NCBI GenBank assembly: GCA_963785745.1
Contig: CAWAWR010000034.1
Coordinates: forward strand, 62,001-126,000
Direction of reading: 5' to 3'
Length of the DNA: 64,000 bases
Source: VAZQ01 sp963785745
GTDB taxonomy: Bacteria > Pseudomonadota > Alphaproteobacteria > Rhizobiales > Xanthobacteraceae
Of this stretch, positions 30,124 through 39,900 are shown piece by piece. The notes under the pieces are model-generated. The model searched no databases. It had not been told where the DNA came from and was given only the letters and a program-made list of their open reading frames with translations. Both the position numbers and the translations under genes were made by a program. Numbering within the stretch: the stretch's first letter is position 1; each line of letters begins with the position of its first letter.

Positions 30124-31035
30124 ATGGGTATCCGCCGGCACATCATCACGCTCATCGCGGCGCTTGCGGTCTTGTCCGTATCCGTGCCGGCGCTGGCGCA
30201 GGAGAAGCTTAAGGTCCTCGCGACCTTCTCGATCCTCGGCGATTTCGTCAAAAACGTCGGCGGCGATCGCGTCGACGTGACGACTCTGGTCGGGCCCAAC
30301 GGCGACGCCCACGTCTATTCGCCGGCGCCGGCCGACGCCAAGAAGGTTGCCGCGGCCAAGGTGGTCGTCACCAACGGACTTGGCTTTGAAGGCTGGATGG
30401 CGCGGCTGGTCCGGGCGTCCGGCTCGAAGGCGAGCCCGGTGGTCGCGACCAAGGGCATCAAGCCGCGCAAGCAGGCGGCCCACGGTCACAGCCACGGCCA
30501 CGACGACACCGATCCGCATGCCTGGCAGTCGGTCGCCAACGCGAAAATCTATGTCGCCAATATCCTCGCCGCGCTGGTCGCCGCCGATCCGGCCGGCAAG
30601 GCGGCCTATGAGGCCAATGCCAAGGCCTATGTCGAGAAGCTCGACGCGCTCGACAAGGAGGTGAGGGACGCAATTGCCACGATCCCGCAGGACCGCCGCC
30701 GCATCATCACCTCGCACGACGCGTTCGGCTATTTCCAGGCCGCCTACGGCATCGAGTTCATCGCGCCGCAGGGCGTGTCGACCGAGTCGGAAGCGTCCGC
30801 GCGCGACGTCGGCCGCATCATCACCCAGATCAAGCGGCAGAAGATTCCGGCGGTGTTCCTCGAGAACGTCACCGATCCGCGTCTGATCCAGCGCATCGCG
30901 GCGGAGTCGGGCGCACGGGTCGGCGGCCAGCTTTACTCGGACGCGCTCACCGACGAGAAGGGCGCCGCGCCGACCTATATCGACATGATCCGGTTCAACA
31001 TCAAGCAACTGGTGACGGCGCTGGCGACGAGCTGA
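30124..31035 (+). CDS. znuA: Zinc-binding periplasmic protein ZnuA
   Basis: A 303-residue cluster A-I binding protein with a signal peptide (residues 1-24, ending LAQE). The charged His-rich loop typical of zinc members is present as AAHGHSHGHDDTDPHAW at about 118-134. Metal ligands expected in the fold are H59-type (NGDAHVYSP), a His of the DPHAW segment and SHDAFGYF later, plus a C-terminal Asp/Glu. An AAGGAG site precedes the ATG. It delivers zinc to ZnuBC and closes the operon. Confidence 0.93.
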   Translation: MGIRRHIITLIAALAVLSVSVPALAQEKLKVLATFSILGDFVKNVGGDRVDVTTLVGPNGDAHVYSPAPADAKKVAAAKVVVTNGLGFEGWMARLVRASGSKASPVVATKGIKPRKQAAHGHSHGHDDTDPHAWQSVANAKIYVANILAALVAADPAGKAAYEANAKAYVEKLDALDKEVRDAIATIPQDRRRIITSHDAFGYFQAAYGIEFIAPQGVSTESEASARDVGRIITQIKRQKIPAVFLENVTDPRLIQRIAAESGARVGGQLYSDALTDEKGAAPTYIDMIRFNIKQLVTALATS

Positions 31036-31274
31036 GGTGAAGGCGAAACACGAGCCGGACGCCGAGCCCGGAGTGCATCGAACGCTGCGTCAATGAATGA
31101 ACTGTTGGCGCGTTCAAACGTTAAGCGACTCTTGCCCGCATTGACGAAAAATAGTTTCAGCCGTCGCCACGCGGCATTCACGATATATCCGGAATCAAAT
31201 GGCCGAACACGGCGAAGCGTGTTAGCTCCCGTGTCGCCGGACGTTGTTGTACCTGCGATAGATGGGAGACCTTA

Positions 31275-31604
31275 GTGAAGAAGTTCGTTGTGTCGTTTGC
31301 TCTTCTTATTTCGACCTCGGTTTCGGCGCTTGCCGGCGAGCTGACGGTCATTAACAGTTCCGACTACGTCGTTCATCACCTCTTCGTTTCCCCGTCGCAG
31401 TCGCGAAGCTGGGGGCCGGATCAGCTCGGCAAGGAAACCATTGGCCGCGCCGAGCGCTTCACCGTGCGCAACATCCCGGACGGCACTTACGACCTCAAGA
31501 TCGTCGATGATGACGAGGATGAGTGCATCGTCGAGAACGTCGATGTGTCCGGGACGATGAACTGGATGCTGACGGACACCGTGATCGAGAATTGCGTCAA
31601 GTAG
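31275..31604 (+). CDS. Small secreted protein, uncharacterised
   Basis: A 109-residue protein starting at GTG with a GGGAG site seven bases upstream. A signal peptide ends at VSALAG (residue 20). The mature part is a beta-rich domain (ELTVINSSDYVVHHLFVSPSQ) ending in an acidic IVDDDEDEC stretch and a late Cys, so one disulfide is possible. Similar small proteins are scattered in alphaproteobacterial genomes without assigned function. It lies downstream of the zinc operon, whose stop is 239 bases away, and may not be co-transcribed. The 31036-31274 interval shows no gene. Confidence 0.7.
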   Translation: MKKFVVSFALLISTSVSALAGELTVINSSDYVVHHLFVSPSQSRSWGPDQLGKETIGRAERFTVRNIPDGTYDLKIVDDDEDECIVENVDVSGTMNWMLTDTVIENCVK

Positions 31605-31673
31605 CAACGCTTTCGCAGGCATCCCGGCTCCATTTTTCATCGCTGTTGGAGCCGACGCCCGAGCACGCATTTT

Positions 31674-31701
31674 GGCATCGCCCGCGCAAGCGGGCGATGC
31701 C
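31674..31701. terminator. Hairpin between convergent genes
   Basis: A perfect 12-base-pair stem (31674-31685 with 31690-31701) closed by a GCAA tetraloop lies between the convergent secreted-protein gene and the heme/propeller gene. A second, weaker stem is at 31626-31652. No T-tract follows on either strand, so intrinsic termination is unproven; a REP-like repeat is the alternative. Confidence 0.5.
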
Positions 31702-31716
31702 GTCTTGCGACAATGC

Positions 31717-33384
31717 TCAATCCAGCGGCTCGAGCTTGATGATCGAAGCGCCGTGATTGCTTCCGACCCAGAAGGTCGGCCGCTCGGTCGTGTTGTCGAT
31801 GAACACCCGCCGCACGTTGGTCGGCCGCGGCAGCGGATATTCGGTCACGCCACCGGTCTTGGGATCGAGCCGCACCACCCGGTCGGTGGACATGCCCGAC
31901 GTCCAGATTTCGCCGTTTCTGTCCCAGATGACGTCATAGGGCGAGGTGAACTTGGTCGGGAGCGGATATTCCTGAATCCGCCACTCCTTGGTATCGAGCA
32001 TCGAAATCCTGTTGCCGCGATACTGGGCGAACCAGAACCGATCCTGGTCGTCGATGCGGCCGCGCCGGTTGCGCGTGATCGGCGAACCGGTCTGGATTGC
32101 GGTGAACTTTCCGGTCTTGGCGTCCACCCGCACGACGTAGTTGCGCTGGAAATCCGTCACATAGGCGTTGTTCTCGGAATCGGCGCGAACATCGTAGATC
32201 GAATAGGGACCGGTTCGCCCGCCGGGCAGCATGCTCAGCGGATCGAACTCCTCGAATTTGCCGGTCGCAACGTCGAGCCGTAACAGGGTCGAGGGCCCGG
32301 CGTCGTTCACCCACAGCTTTCCGTCGATGTGGACACGGTCCGGCGTGACCATGTTGAGCTGCGAGTTGTCGCGCTGGCGTTCGCTCGGAAGTGAGAAGTA
32401 CTGGAATTGCTCGGTCTTCGGGTCGAACTTCGCGACCGCAGCCTGATACATCATACCAAGCCAGAGATTGCCGTTCCGGTCGGCTCCGATGTCCAGGCTG
32501 CCGACCGGGAAGTTCGGCTTCGGCACCGTCATGGGATACTCGGTGTGCTTGCCAGTCTTCTGATCGAGCTTGCCGAGATACTGCTCGCCGAAATTCGAGT
32601 ACCACACGGTCCCGTCGACCAGGATCACGTCATGGGGCTCGATCGTCTGGCGAGGCAGATCGTATTCGGTGATGATCGCCTTGGTGCCGCGGCCTTTGAC
32701 CCGTGGCAGCGTCTTCAGGTCATAGCTCGGGTTGGGCGACTGGCTGAGATTGATGGTGGCGATATATTCGGCCGCCTTGCGGAAACGTTCCGGATTCGAG
32801 GCGCGCGTCATGTCGATGCGCCGCTGCGGCCGCAGCACCGTGCTCACCTGCGCATAGCTGTTCATCCGCGCGATCACGGCGACGAGCTCGTCGGCGTCAT
32901 AGGTCGACTTCATAACCCGCTCGAGCGTGTGGCAGCTCACGCAGTTGATGAGCTCGAGCTTCTGGTCATCCGTACCGGTGACGCTCATCATCCACTCGGC
33001 ATTGGTGAGCTGCCGGGTGAGATTGCGGGTTTTGCGAAGCTTGAGATCGGCGGTCGCGGCCTGTCCGCCGGCAATCTCGGCTTTCCGGGGCCCATCGAGA
33101 TCGTAGCCCACCGCCCGGGTGCTCAGCGCATATTCGCCCGGTTCCAGCCGGTTCGCGGGGAAGCTGTAGCGGCCCTGCTCATCGGTGATGACGCTGACGG
33201 TGATGGTCGATCCCTGCTTCTTGGCGCTGACGACCACGCCTTCCATCGGCCCCTCCTCGGCGGAGGTGACCTGGCCCGCGAGCGCCGCGGTGGCTTGGGC
33301 CCGGGCATCGGTTGCGCTGATGGTCTGGATGAGCAGGACCGCCAATACAGCGGCGGCAACGCGAGAGAAACATCTCGTGAGCAT
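31717..33384 (-). CDS. Periplasmic c-type heme protein with Vgb-like beta-propeller
   Basis: A 555-residue exported protein. The ATG at 33384 has an AGGGAGG site and opens a signal peptide (ending near DARAQ). A carboxypeptidase-regulatory-like (transthyretin-type) domain spans about residues 35-110 (GQVTSAEEGPMEGVVVSAKKQG). A c-type heme motif, C-V-S-C-H, is at 148-152. A virginiamycin-B-lyase/NHL-like propeller fills the rest, with repeats such as PHDVILVDGTVWYSNFGEQYLGKLD and SPYDVIWDRNGEIWTSG. The heme could accept electrons from a dehydrogenase, with the propeller binding a sugar or alcohol; this is inference. No partner gene is adjacent. Confidence 0.75.
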   Translation of the reverse strand: MLTRCFSRVAAAVLAVLLIQTISATDARAQATAALAGQVTSAEEGPMEGVVVSAKKQGSTITVSVITDEQGRYSFPANRLEPGEYALSTRAVGYDLDGPRKAEIAGGQAATADLKLRKTRNLTRQLTNAEWMMSVTGTDDQKLELINCVSCHTLERVMKSTYDADELVAVIARMNSYAQVSTVLRPQRRIDMTRASNPERFRKAAEYIATINLSQSPNPSYDLKTLPRVKGRGTKAIITEYDLPRQTIEPHDVILVDGTVWYSNFGEQYLGKLDQKTGKHTEYPMTVPKPNFPVGSLDIGADRNGNLWLGMMYQAAVAKFDPKTEQFQYFSLPSERQRDNSQLNMVTPDRVHIDGKLWVNDAGPSTLLRLDVATGKFEEFDPLSMLPGGRTGPYSIYDVRADSENNAYVTDFQRNYVVRVDAKTGKFTAIQTGSPITRNRRGRIDDQDRFWFAQYRGNRISMLDTKEWRIQEYPLPTKFTSPYDVIWDRNGEIWTSGMSTDRVVRLDPKTGGVTEYPLPRPTNVRRVFIDNTTERPTFWVGSNHGASIIKLEPLD

Positions 33385-33624
33385 GCTAGCCTCCCTGTAC
33401 GTCATTATTCCCGCCTGCTGTCGACCGAACGACGCTGCGGGTTGTCGCGAACCCTAGGGCCTTCCATTGTCGGATTCAAGGATAGCCGCCATGCGCCTTC
33501 AGGCTTGCTGATCTGCAGTGTGGCGGTTCAGAAGTTCGCTTCGGCTATACGCCATGAAGGGGCGAACTTCGGATTTGCGACACCGGTGCGGTATCCCTAT
33601 GTTAGCGCCCGAATGGAGTAATCA

Positions 33625-34686
33625 ATGTCCGACAAGATACCTGTGACCGTGCTGACCGGCTATCTCGGCGCCGGCAAGACCACCCTCTTGAACCGCATCC
33701 TGTCCGAGCCGCACGGGCAGAAGTTCGCCGTCATCGTCAACGAATTCGGCGAGATCGGCATCGATAACGACCTCGTCGTGGGCGCCGACGAGGAAGTGTT
33801 CGAGATGAACAACGGCTGCATCTGCTGCACCGTGCGCGGCGACCTCGTGCGCATCATCGACGGGCTGATGCGTCGCAAGGGCAAGTTCGACGGCATCATC
33901 GTCGAGACCACCGGCCTCGCCGACCCGGCGCCGGTGGCGCAGACCTTCTTCGTGGACGAGAATGTCGGCCGCAAGACCAGGCTCGACGCCGTGGTGACGG
34001 TCGCCGACGCCAAATGGCTCAAGGAACGGCTCAAGGACGCGCCCGAGGCCAAGAACCAGATCGCCTTCGCCGACGTGATCCTCATCAACAAGGCCGACCT
34101 CGTGTCGCCCGAGGAGCTGAGCGACGTCGAGGCGCGCATCCGCGGCATCAATCCCTATGCGCGCGTGCACAAGACCGAGCGCTGCGCCATCGCGCTGCCG
34201 GAGGTGCTCGGCCGCAACGCCTTCGACCTCGACCGGATTCTCGATCTCGAGCCGGATTTCCTGGAGACCGGCGAGCACCATCCACGACCATGACCACCAT
34301 CACGACCACGATCATGGGCATGATCACCATCACATGATCACGATCACGCGCAGAGCCACAGCCATGGCGGCCTGAAGCACTATCACGACGAGGAGATGCA
34401 GTCGGTGTCGATCACCCTCGAAAAGCCGCTCAACCCGGACAAGTTCTTTCCCTGGGTGCAGGATCTCGTGCAGAAGGAAGGCCCGAACATCCTGCGCTGC
34501 AAGGGCATCATCTCATTCAAGGACGACGACCAGCGCTTCGTGCTGCAAGGCGTGCACATGATCCTCGACGGCGACCACCAGCGTCCGTGGAAGGACGACG
34601 AGAAGCGCACGAGCCGTATGGTCTTCATCGGCCGCAACCTGCCGGTGGAGACGATCACGCAGGGCTTCGCCGGCTGCGTGGCGTAG
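33625..34686 (+). pseudogene. CobW/COG0523 GTPase, His-rich linker disrupted by two indels
   Basis: The two ends encode a G3E GTPase of the CobW/ZigA/ZNG1 type, about 353 residues if whole. The N-terminal GTPase domain has GYLGAGKTTLL (Walker A), CICCT (the C-x-C-C metal site) and ILINKADL. The first frame stops at 34293. The downstream part, MQSVSITLEKPLNPDKF from 34396, is the CobW C-terminal domain and is in the same frame as the start. Between them, an extra C near 34282 and a missing base near 34334 place a His/Asp-rich linker (about 38 residues) out of frame, ending the protein early. If the two indels are errors the protein is intact; otherwise it is truncated. Such GTPases deliver zinc or cobalt to client enzymes. 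Its proximity to the zinc operon suggests zinc homeostasis. Confidence 0.82.
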
Positions 34687-34702
34687 CCGGTTGCTTGCGG
34701 CC

Positions 34703-36316
34703 ATGGATACCCAGGTCATCATTGCCGGCGCCGGACCGACGGGCTTGACGCTCGCGGTGGACCTCGGCATGCGCGGAATTCGCTGTGTTCTCCTTGAGCA
34801 GAAGGAAGCGCCGCTGTTCCTGCCCAAGATGGAGCGCTCCAACGCGCGCTCCATGGAAATCTACCGGCGCATGGGGCTGGCCGACCGCATTCGCGCCGTG
34901 GGGTTGCCGGCGAACGTGCCGATGGACGTGTTCATCGTGCTCAAGAACGTGGTCGACCCGCCGCTTCTGCACAAGAAATATCCGTCGGTGACGGCGCTCA
35001 AGGCGGAGATCGCGGCGACCCATGACGGCACGCTGCCGCTCGAGCCCTATCAGCTGATCTCGCAATACACGCTCGAGCCATTCCTGAAGTCGGTGGCGGA
35101 AACGCTGCCGAGCGTCTCAGTGCGCTACGGCCATGAATTGCTGTCGTTCAACCAGGATGCGAACGGCGTCACGGCGACGGTGAAGGACCTTGCCGGCAAG
35201 ACCTCGGAGATCTCGGCGGCCTTTCTCGTCGGATGCGACGGCGGGGCCAGCGTGGTGCGCAAGCAGATCGGCATCAAGCTGTCCGGCAACGAAGACCGCA
35301 TGCTGCAACTGCGCCAGTCGCTGCATTATTGCGAGGAGCTGTTCGACCGCATCCCGATCGGCAAGGGCCGACACTATCACGTCGCCGACAACCACGCGAC
35401 GCAGATGATCGTGCAGGATTCCACCAGGCATTTCACGCTGCATTCCATCGTCGACAGCGACGAGGATATGGTGCGGATGTTCGCGCAGACCATCGGCATG
35501 CCGCTGAAGTTCGAGACGCTCTATGTCGGCGAGTGGAAGCAGAACCTGCTGCTCGCCGACAGCTATGGCGAGGGGCGGGTGTTCATCGCCGGCGACGCCG
35601 CGCATCTGGTCATTCCGACCGGCGGACTCGGCATGAATTCCGGCGTCGGCGACGCCATCGACCTGTCCTGGAAACTTGCGGCCACGCTCGAAGGCTGGGG
35701 CGGGCCGAAGCTGCTGCCCGCCTATACGGCGGAGCGCCGCAAGGTCGGCGATCTCAACGTGCAGGCCTCGCGCTACGCGACGCTCGGCCGGCGCAAGTGG
35801 CGCTCGATGTGGAAGCCCAACATCCGCGACGACACGCCGGAAGGCGCCGCAGCGCGCGCCGAGCTGGTCGCCGTCGCCGACACCGAGCAGCGCAAGTCGA
35901 ACGAGATGACCGGCGCGGAGCTTGGCTACCATTATTTCGGCTCGCCGCTGGTCTGGCCGGAGGAAGGCGAGGGGCCGGCGTACGATTTTGTCGAGTACAC
36001 GCCGTCGACCTGGCCGGGCGTGCGGCTGCCGCACACCTGGCTTGATAACGGCACGGCCATGCAGGACCGGATCGGCTATGACCGCGGCCTCACGCTGCTG
36101 CGGCTCGGCAAGACGCAGGCGGACGTCTCCGCCTTGGAAAAGGCGTTTGCGGGCTATCGCGTGCCGTTCCGCGTGCTCGACATCCCCGACGCGGAGCCGC
36201 GCGCGGTCTACGGTTTTGATCTCATCCTGCTGCGGCCGGACATGCACGTCGCGTGGCGCGGCAACCGCTTGCCGGACGAGCCGGCAAAACTCGCCGCCAT
36301 CGCGACCGGGCATTGA
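34703..36316 (+). CDS. FAD-dependent aromatic hydroxylase (PheA/TfdB-like)
   Basis: A 537-residue class A flavoprotein monooxygenase. The FAD-binding GxGxxG is VIIAGAGPTGLTLA at about residue 6. The middle DG motif is VGCDGGASVVRKQIG, and the second FAD motif is FIAGDAAHLVIPTGGLGMNSGVGDAIDL. The C-terminal third is a thioredoxin-like domain, typical of phenol-hydroxylase-like members (537-540 residues). It likely hydroxylates an aromatic ring using NAD(P)H and oxygen. The substrate is unknown. The ATG at 34703 is preferred over a TTG at 34691. It follows the CobW region by 16 bases but is not functionally linked to it. Confidence 0.88.
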   Translation: MDTQVIIAGAGPTGLTLAVDLGMRGIRCVLLEQKEAPLFLPKMERSNARSMEIYRRMGLADRIRAVGLPANVPMDVFIVLKNVVDPPLLHKKYPSVTALKAEIAATHDGTLPLEPYQLISQYTLEPFLKSVAETLPSVSVRYGHELLSFNQDANGVTATVKDLAGKTSEISAAFLVGCDGGASVVRKQIGIKLSGNEDRMLQLRQSLHYCEELFDRIPIGKGRHYHVADNHATQMIVQDSTRHFTLHSIVDSDEDMVRMFAQTIGMPLKFETLYVGEWKQNLLLADSYGEGRVFIAGDAAHLVIPTGGLGMNSGVGDAIDLSWKLAATLEGWGGPKLLPAYTAERRKVGDLNVQASRYATLGRRKWRSMWKPNIRDDTPEGAAARAELVAVADTEQRKSNEMTGAELGYHYFGSPLVWPEEGEGPAYDFVEYTPSTWPGVRLPHTWLDNGTAMQDRIGYDRGLTLLRLGKTQADVSALEKAFAGYRVPFRVLDIPDAEPRAVYGFDLILLRPDMHVAWRGNRLPDEPAKLAAIATGH

Positions 36317-36359
36317 GCTTCGGGATAGATTTGTCGGCTTAGTATTGGCAGAAAAATTG

Positions 36360-36905
36360 TTACTGCTGGCGTCCAGATCGAATCGCTCTTCGCTCCAGAC
36401 GTTCCACCAGAGATTCTGAGATGGCGCTGATTTCGAATATGCCGTCGGCGCCGCGCCGGTATCCGCCGACAATGATTCCGCTAGCGCCGATGCGAAAGCC
36501 GCTATTGCATGACGATGGCTCAACACCAACAACGGCAATAACAGTGCCTTCAATCGGCCCCTTAATCGCTCTGTCAACACGCGCCAATGCTGCCGTCCGG
36601 TTGTTGTCCGTGGCGTGGATTTGAAGGATCGTTACTTCCGCTATCGCGGGCGCATCAACTCCCGTTGCGAGATCTCGCTCTTCAAAAAAAGTGCTCTCCA
36701 CCATGTCGGAGGCGTAGCAAGCATGCGCAGAACTTATTGGTGAATTAGCCCCCGCCAGGACAAAACACAGCGCAGCTAGAGATCGCTTAGCTGTTGCGGA
36801 TGGCCGAAGTCGGCGATCAGCTTGCTTCGTGTGTCGTAGGCGGCGGCAACTAACCGGCACATCAAGCCTCTTGGTTAATACCAAATACGAGACAATACAC
36901 GTCAC
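36360..36905 (-). CDS. Hypothetical secreted protein
   Basis: A protein of up to 181 residues that I do not recognise. A signal-peptide-like stretch (SLAALCFVLAGANSPISSAHA) sits at about residues 42-62. The first 40 residues are Arg-rich and may not be translated; the true start is uncertain (GTG at 36905 is the longest). The mature part contains a Cys-rich motif HACYAS near the start and a later PSSCNSGF. No domain is assigned. It ends 28 bases from the dnaE2 gene and 43 bases from the FAD monooxygenase. Expression evidence would be needed to fix the start. Confidence 0.45.
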   Translation of the reverse strand: MTCIVSYLVLTKRLDVPVSCRRLRHTKQADRRLRPSATAKRSLAALCFVLAGANSPISSAHACYASDMVESTFFEERDLATGVDAPAIAEVTILQIHATDNNRTAALARVDRAIKGPIEGTVIAVVGVEPSSCNSGFRIGASGIIVGGYRRGADGIFEISAISESLVERLERRAIRSGRQQ

Positions 36906-36933
36906 TCACCCAATCATTTTTCCAACCGCAATT

Positions 36934-39900
36934 CTAGTGAAAATTCCGGCCCTTCGGCAGCACTTTGGCAACGTGCTGGACCTCGGTTTGCTGCAGGACA
37001 GCGGGCTTTTGCTTCGTCATCTGCACGAATGAATCCCCTGAGCGCGGATGGCGGGAGCGGTTGTGGTTTTCCGCGAGCGCCGCGTCGATAGGCAACAGGG
37101 TCTTGCGCGGATGGCGCCATGAGCCCTGCACCGGTCGCTTGGTTTCATCGGTCGGTGCGGAAGGATCGATGAGGTGGCCCGCCTCCGACAAGCGGCTCAG
37201 CAGCGGCGTGAGGTCCTCGAACGCGCGGGCGACGATATGGATGACGCCCTTTTCGTTCTGAAGCTCCCCGGTCACGCTGATCAGCCGCGCGCCCAGCACG
37301 ATCGGGCGCCAGCTTTCGAAGACGCGCGGCCACAGGATCGTGTTGGCAATGGCGGTCTCGTCCTCCAGGGTCATGAAGATGGCGTTGCCGGTGCCGGGAC
37401 GCTGGCGCACCAGCACGAGCCCGGCGACCGTCACGCATCGGCCGGGGATCATGTTCGGCAAAAGCTCGTGCCGCACGATGCCGCGCACATCGAGCTCGGC
37501 GCGCAGGAACGAGACCGGATGCGCCTTCAGCGACAGATGCAGATGCCGGTAATCCTCGATCACATGCTCGCCCGGCAGCATCGGCGGCAGCGCGATGTCG
37601 GGCTCGAGCTCCGGCATGGCGACGCGCGCGAACAGCGGCAGGTTGTCTTTGTCGCCTGAGCGCTGCAGCGCGCGCACCGCCCACAGCGCATCGCGGCGGT
37701 CGAGGCCGAGCGAGCGGAAGGCGTCGGCTTCCGCCAGCTTTTCGAGCGCTGATGTCTTCAGCCGTGTGCGCAGCCAGAGATCGCGCACGGAATCAAAACC
37801 CCGGCCGCGGACGCTTTCGATCCTCTTGGCGTCGTCCTCGGAAAAGCCGCTGATCTCCCGGAAGCCGAGCCGCAGCGCATGCGTGCTGCGGATATCCTCG
37901 CGCATGCTGGCATGGCGCTGATGAACGCGCGTCGCGGCGCGCGGGCCGCGCTCCAGCGAACAATCCCAATCCGACAGGTTCACGTCCACCGGCCGCACGT
38001 CGACGCCGTGCTCCTGCGCGTCGCGCACGATCTGCGCCGGCGCATAGAAGCCCATAGGCTGGCTGTTGAGCAGCGCGGCCGCGAACACCTCGGGGTAGTA
38101 GCATTTGATCCAGGCCGAGACGTAGACGAGGATTGCAAAGCTCGCGGCGTGGCTCTCGGGAAAGCCATATTCGCCAAAGCCCTTGATCTGGTCGAAGCAG
38201 CGCGCGGCGAATTCGCGGTCGTAGCCGCGGTTGCTCATGCCGTCGATGAATTTCTGCTCGAAACGCTTGATGGTGCCGACGCGCTTGAACGTCGCCATGG
38301 CGCGGCGCAGCCGGTCGGCTTCTTCGGGCTGGAATTTCGCCGCGACGATAGCGAGCCGCATGGCCTGCTCCTGGAACAGCGGAATGCCCAGGGTCTTCTT
38401 GAGCACGCCTTTTAATTCATCTTTCGGTCCATGCTCCGGCGCCGGCGACGGATAGTCCGGCTCGATGCCTTGGTCGCGCAGCGCTTCACGCCGGCGCAGA
38501 TAGGGATGCACCATCTTCCCCTGGATCGGTCCCGGACGCACGATCGCGACTTCGATCACGAGGTCGTAGAACTCTTGCGGGCGCAGCCGCGGCAGCATCG
38601 ACATCTGCGCCCGGCTTTCCACCTGGAACACGCCGATCGTGTCGGCGCGGGAAATCATCCGGTAGACGGGTTCTTCCGGCTTCTTGAAGGACGAAAGATC
38701 GTATCGCTCCCGATATTCCGAGCGTAAGAGATCGAACGCCCGCCGCAGGCATGACAGCATGCCGAGTCCGAGCACGTCGACCTTCAGGATGCCGAGGTCG
38801 TTGAGATCGTCCTTGTCCCATTCGATCACGGTGCGTTCGTCCATCGCCGCGTTCTCGACCGGCACGACTTCGTCGAGCCGCGACCGGGTGATGGCGAAGC
38901 CGCCGACATGCTGCGACAGATGACGCGGGAATCCGATCAGCTCCTGCGCCAGCGCCATGACCTGCCCGAGCCGTGGATCGGACGGATCGAGCCCGGCCCG
39001 CCGGGCTTCTTTTTCCGTAACGCCGGCCATCGACCAGCCCCACAGCGTGCTGGCGAGCGCGCCGATGGTATCGTCGGACAAGCCAAAGACCTTGCCGACT
39101 TCGCGGATGGCGCTGCGGCCGCGATAGCAGATGACGGTGGCGGCAAGGCCGGCGCGCTCGCGCCCATATCTGTTGTAGATGTACTGGATCACCTCCTCGC
39201 GCCGCTCGTGCTCGAAGTCGACGTCGATGTCGGGCGGCTCGCGGCGTTCGGCGGAGACGAAACGCTCGAACAGGAGATCCACCTTCTCGGGATCGACCTC
39301 GGTGATGCCCAGGCAATAACAGATGACGGAATTCGCTGCCGAGCCGCGGCCCTGGCACAGAATGCCTTTCGAGCGCGCAAAGCGGACGATGTCATGCACG
39401 GTCAGGAAATACGGCGCGTATTTGAGCTCGGCGGTGACGGCGAGCTCTTTGGCGAGCGCGTCGCGGACGTTCTCCTTCTGGATCCCGTTCGGGTAACGGC
39501 GTTGCACGCCCTCTTTCACCAGCGCGACCAATGCATCTTGCGGCGTGGCGAAGCCTTGGCGGGTTTCTTCCGGATATTCCGTCTTGCGCAGCTCATCGAG
39601 CGAGAAGTTGCAGCGCTCCAGAAATTTCAACGTCTCCGCAATGGCCGCCGGCGCCTTTCGGAACAGCCGCGCCATCTCCTGCGGCGGTTTCAGGTGCCGT
39701 TCGGCGTTCGCTTCCAGCCGGCGGCCCGCGGTCTCGATGGTGACATGCTCGCGGATGCAACTGACGATATCCTGCAACGGCCGCCGTTCCGGCGCGTGGT
39801 AGAGCACGTCGTTCACGGCGATCAGCGGCACGGCTGCGTCATCGGCCAGCGCCATCAGCCGCGCCAGGCGGCGATGGTCGTCGCCACGATAGACCATGCC

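Noticed and set aside
34271..34395. His-coding CAC/CAT tract considered as a CRISPR-like or tandem repeat
   Set aside because: It is a His-rich protein linker in a degenerate codon pattern, without spacers.
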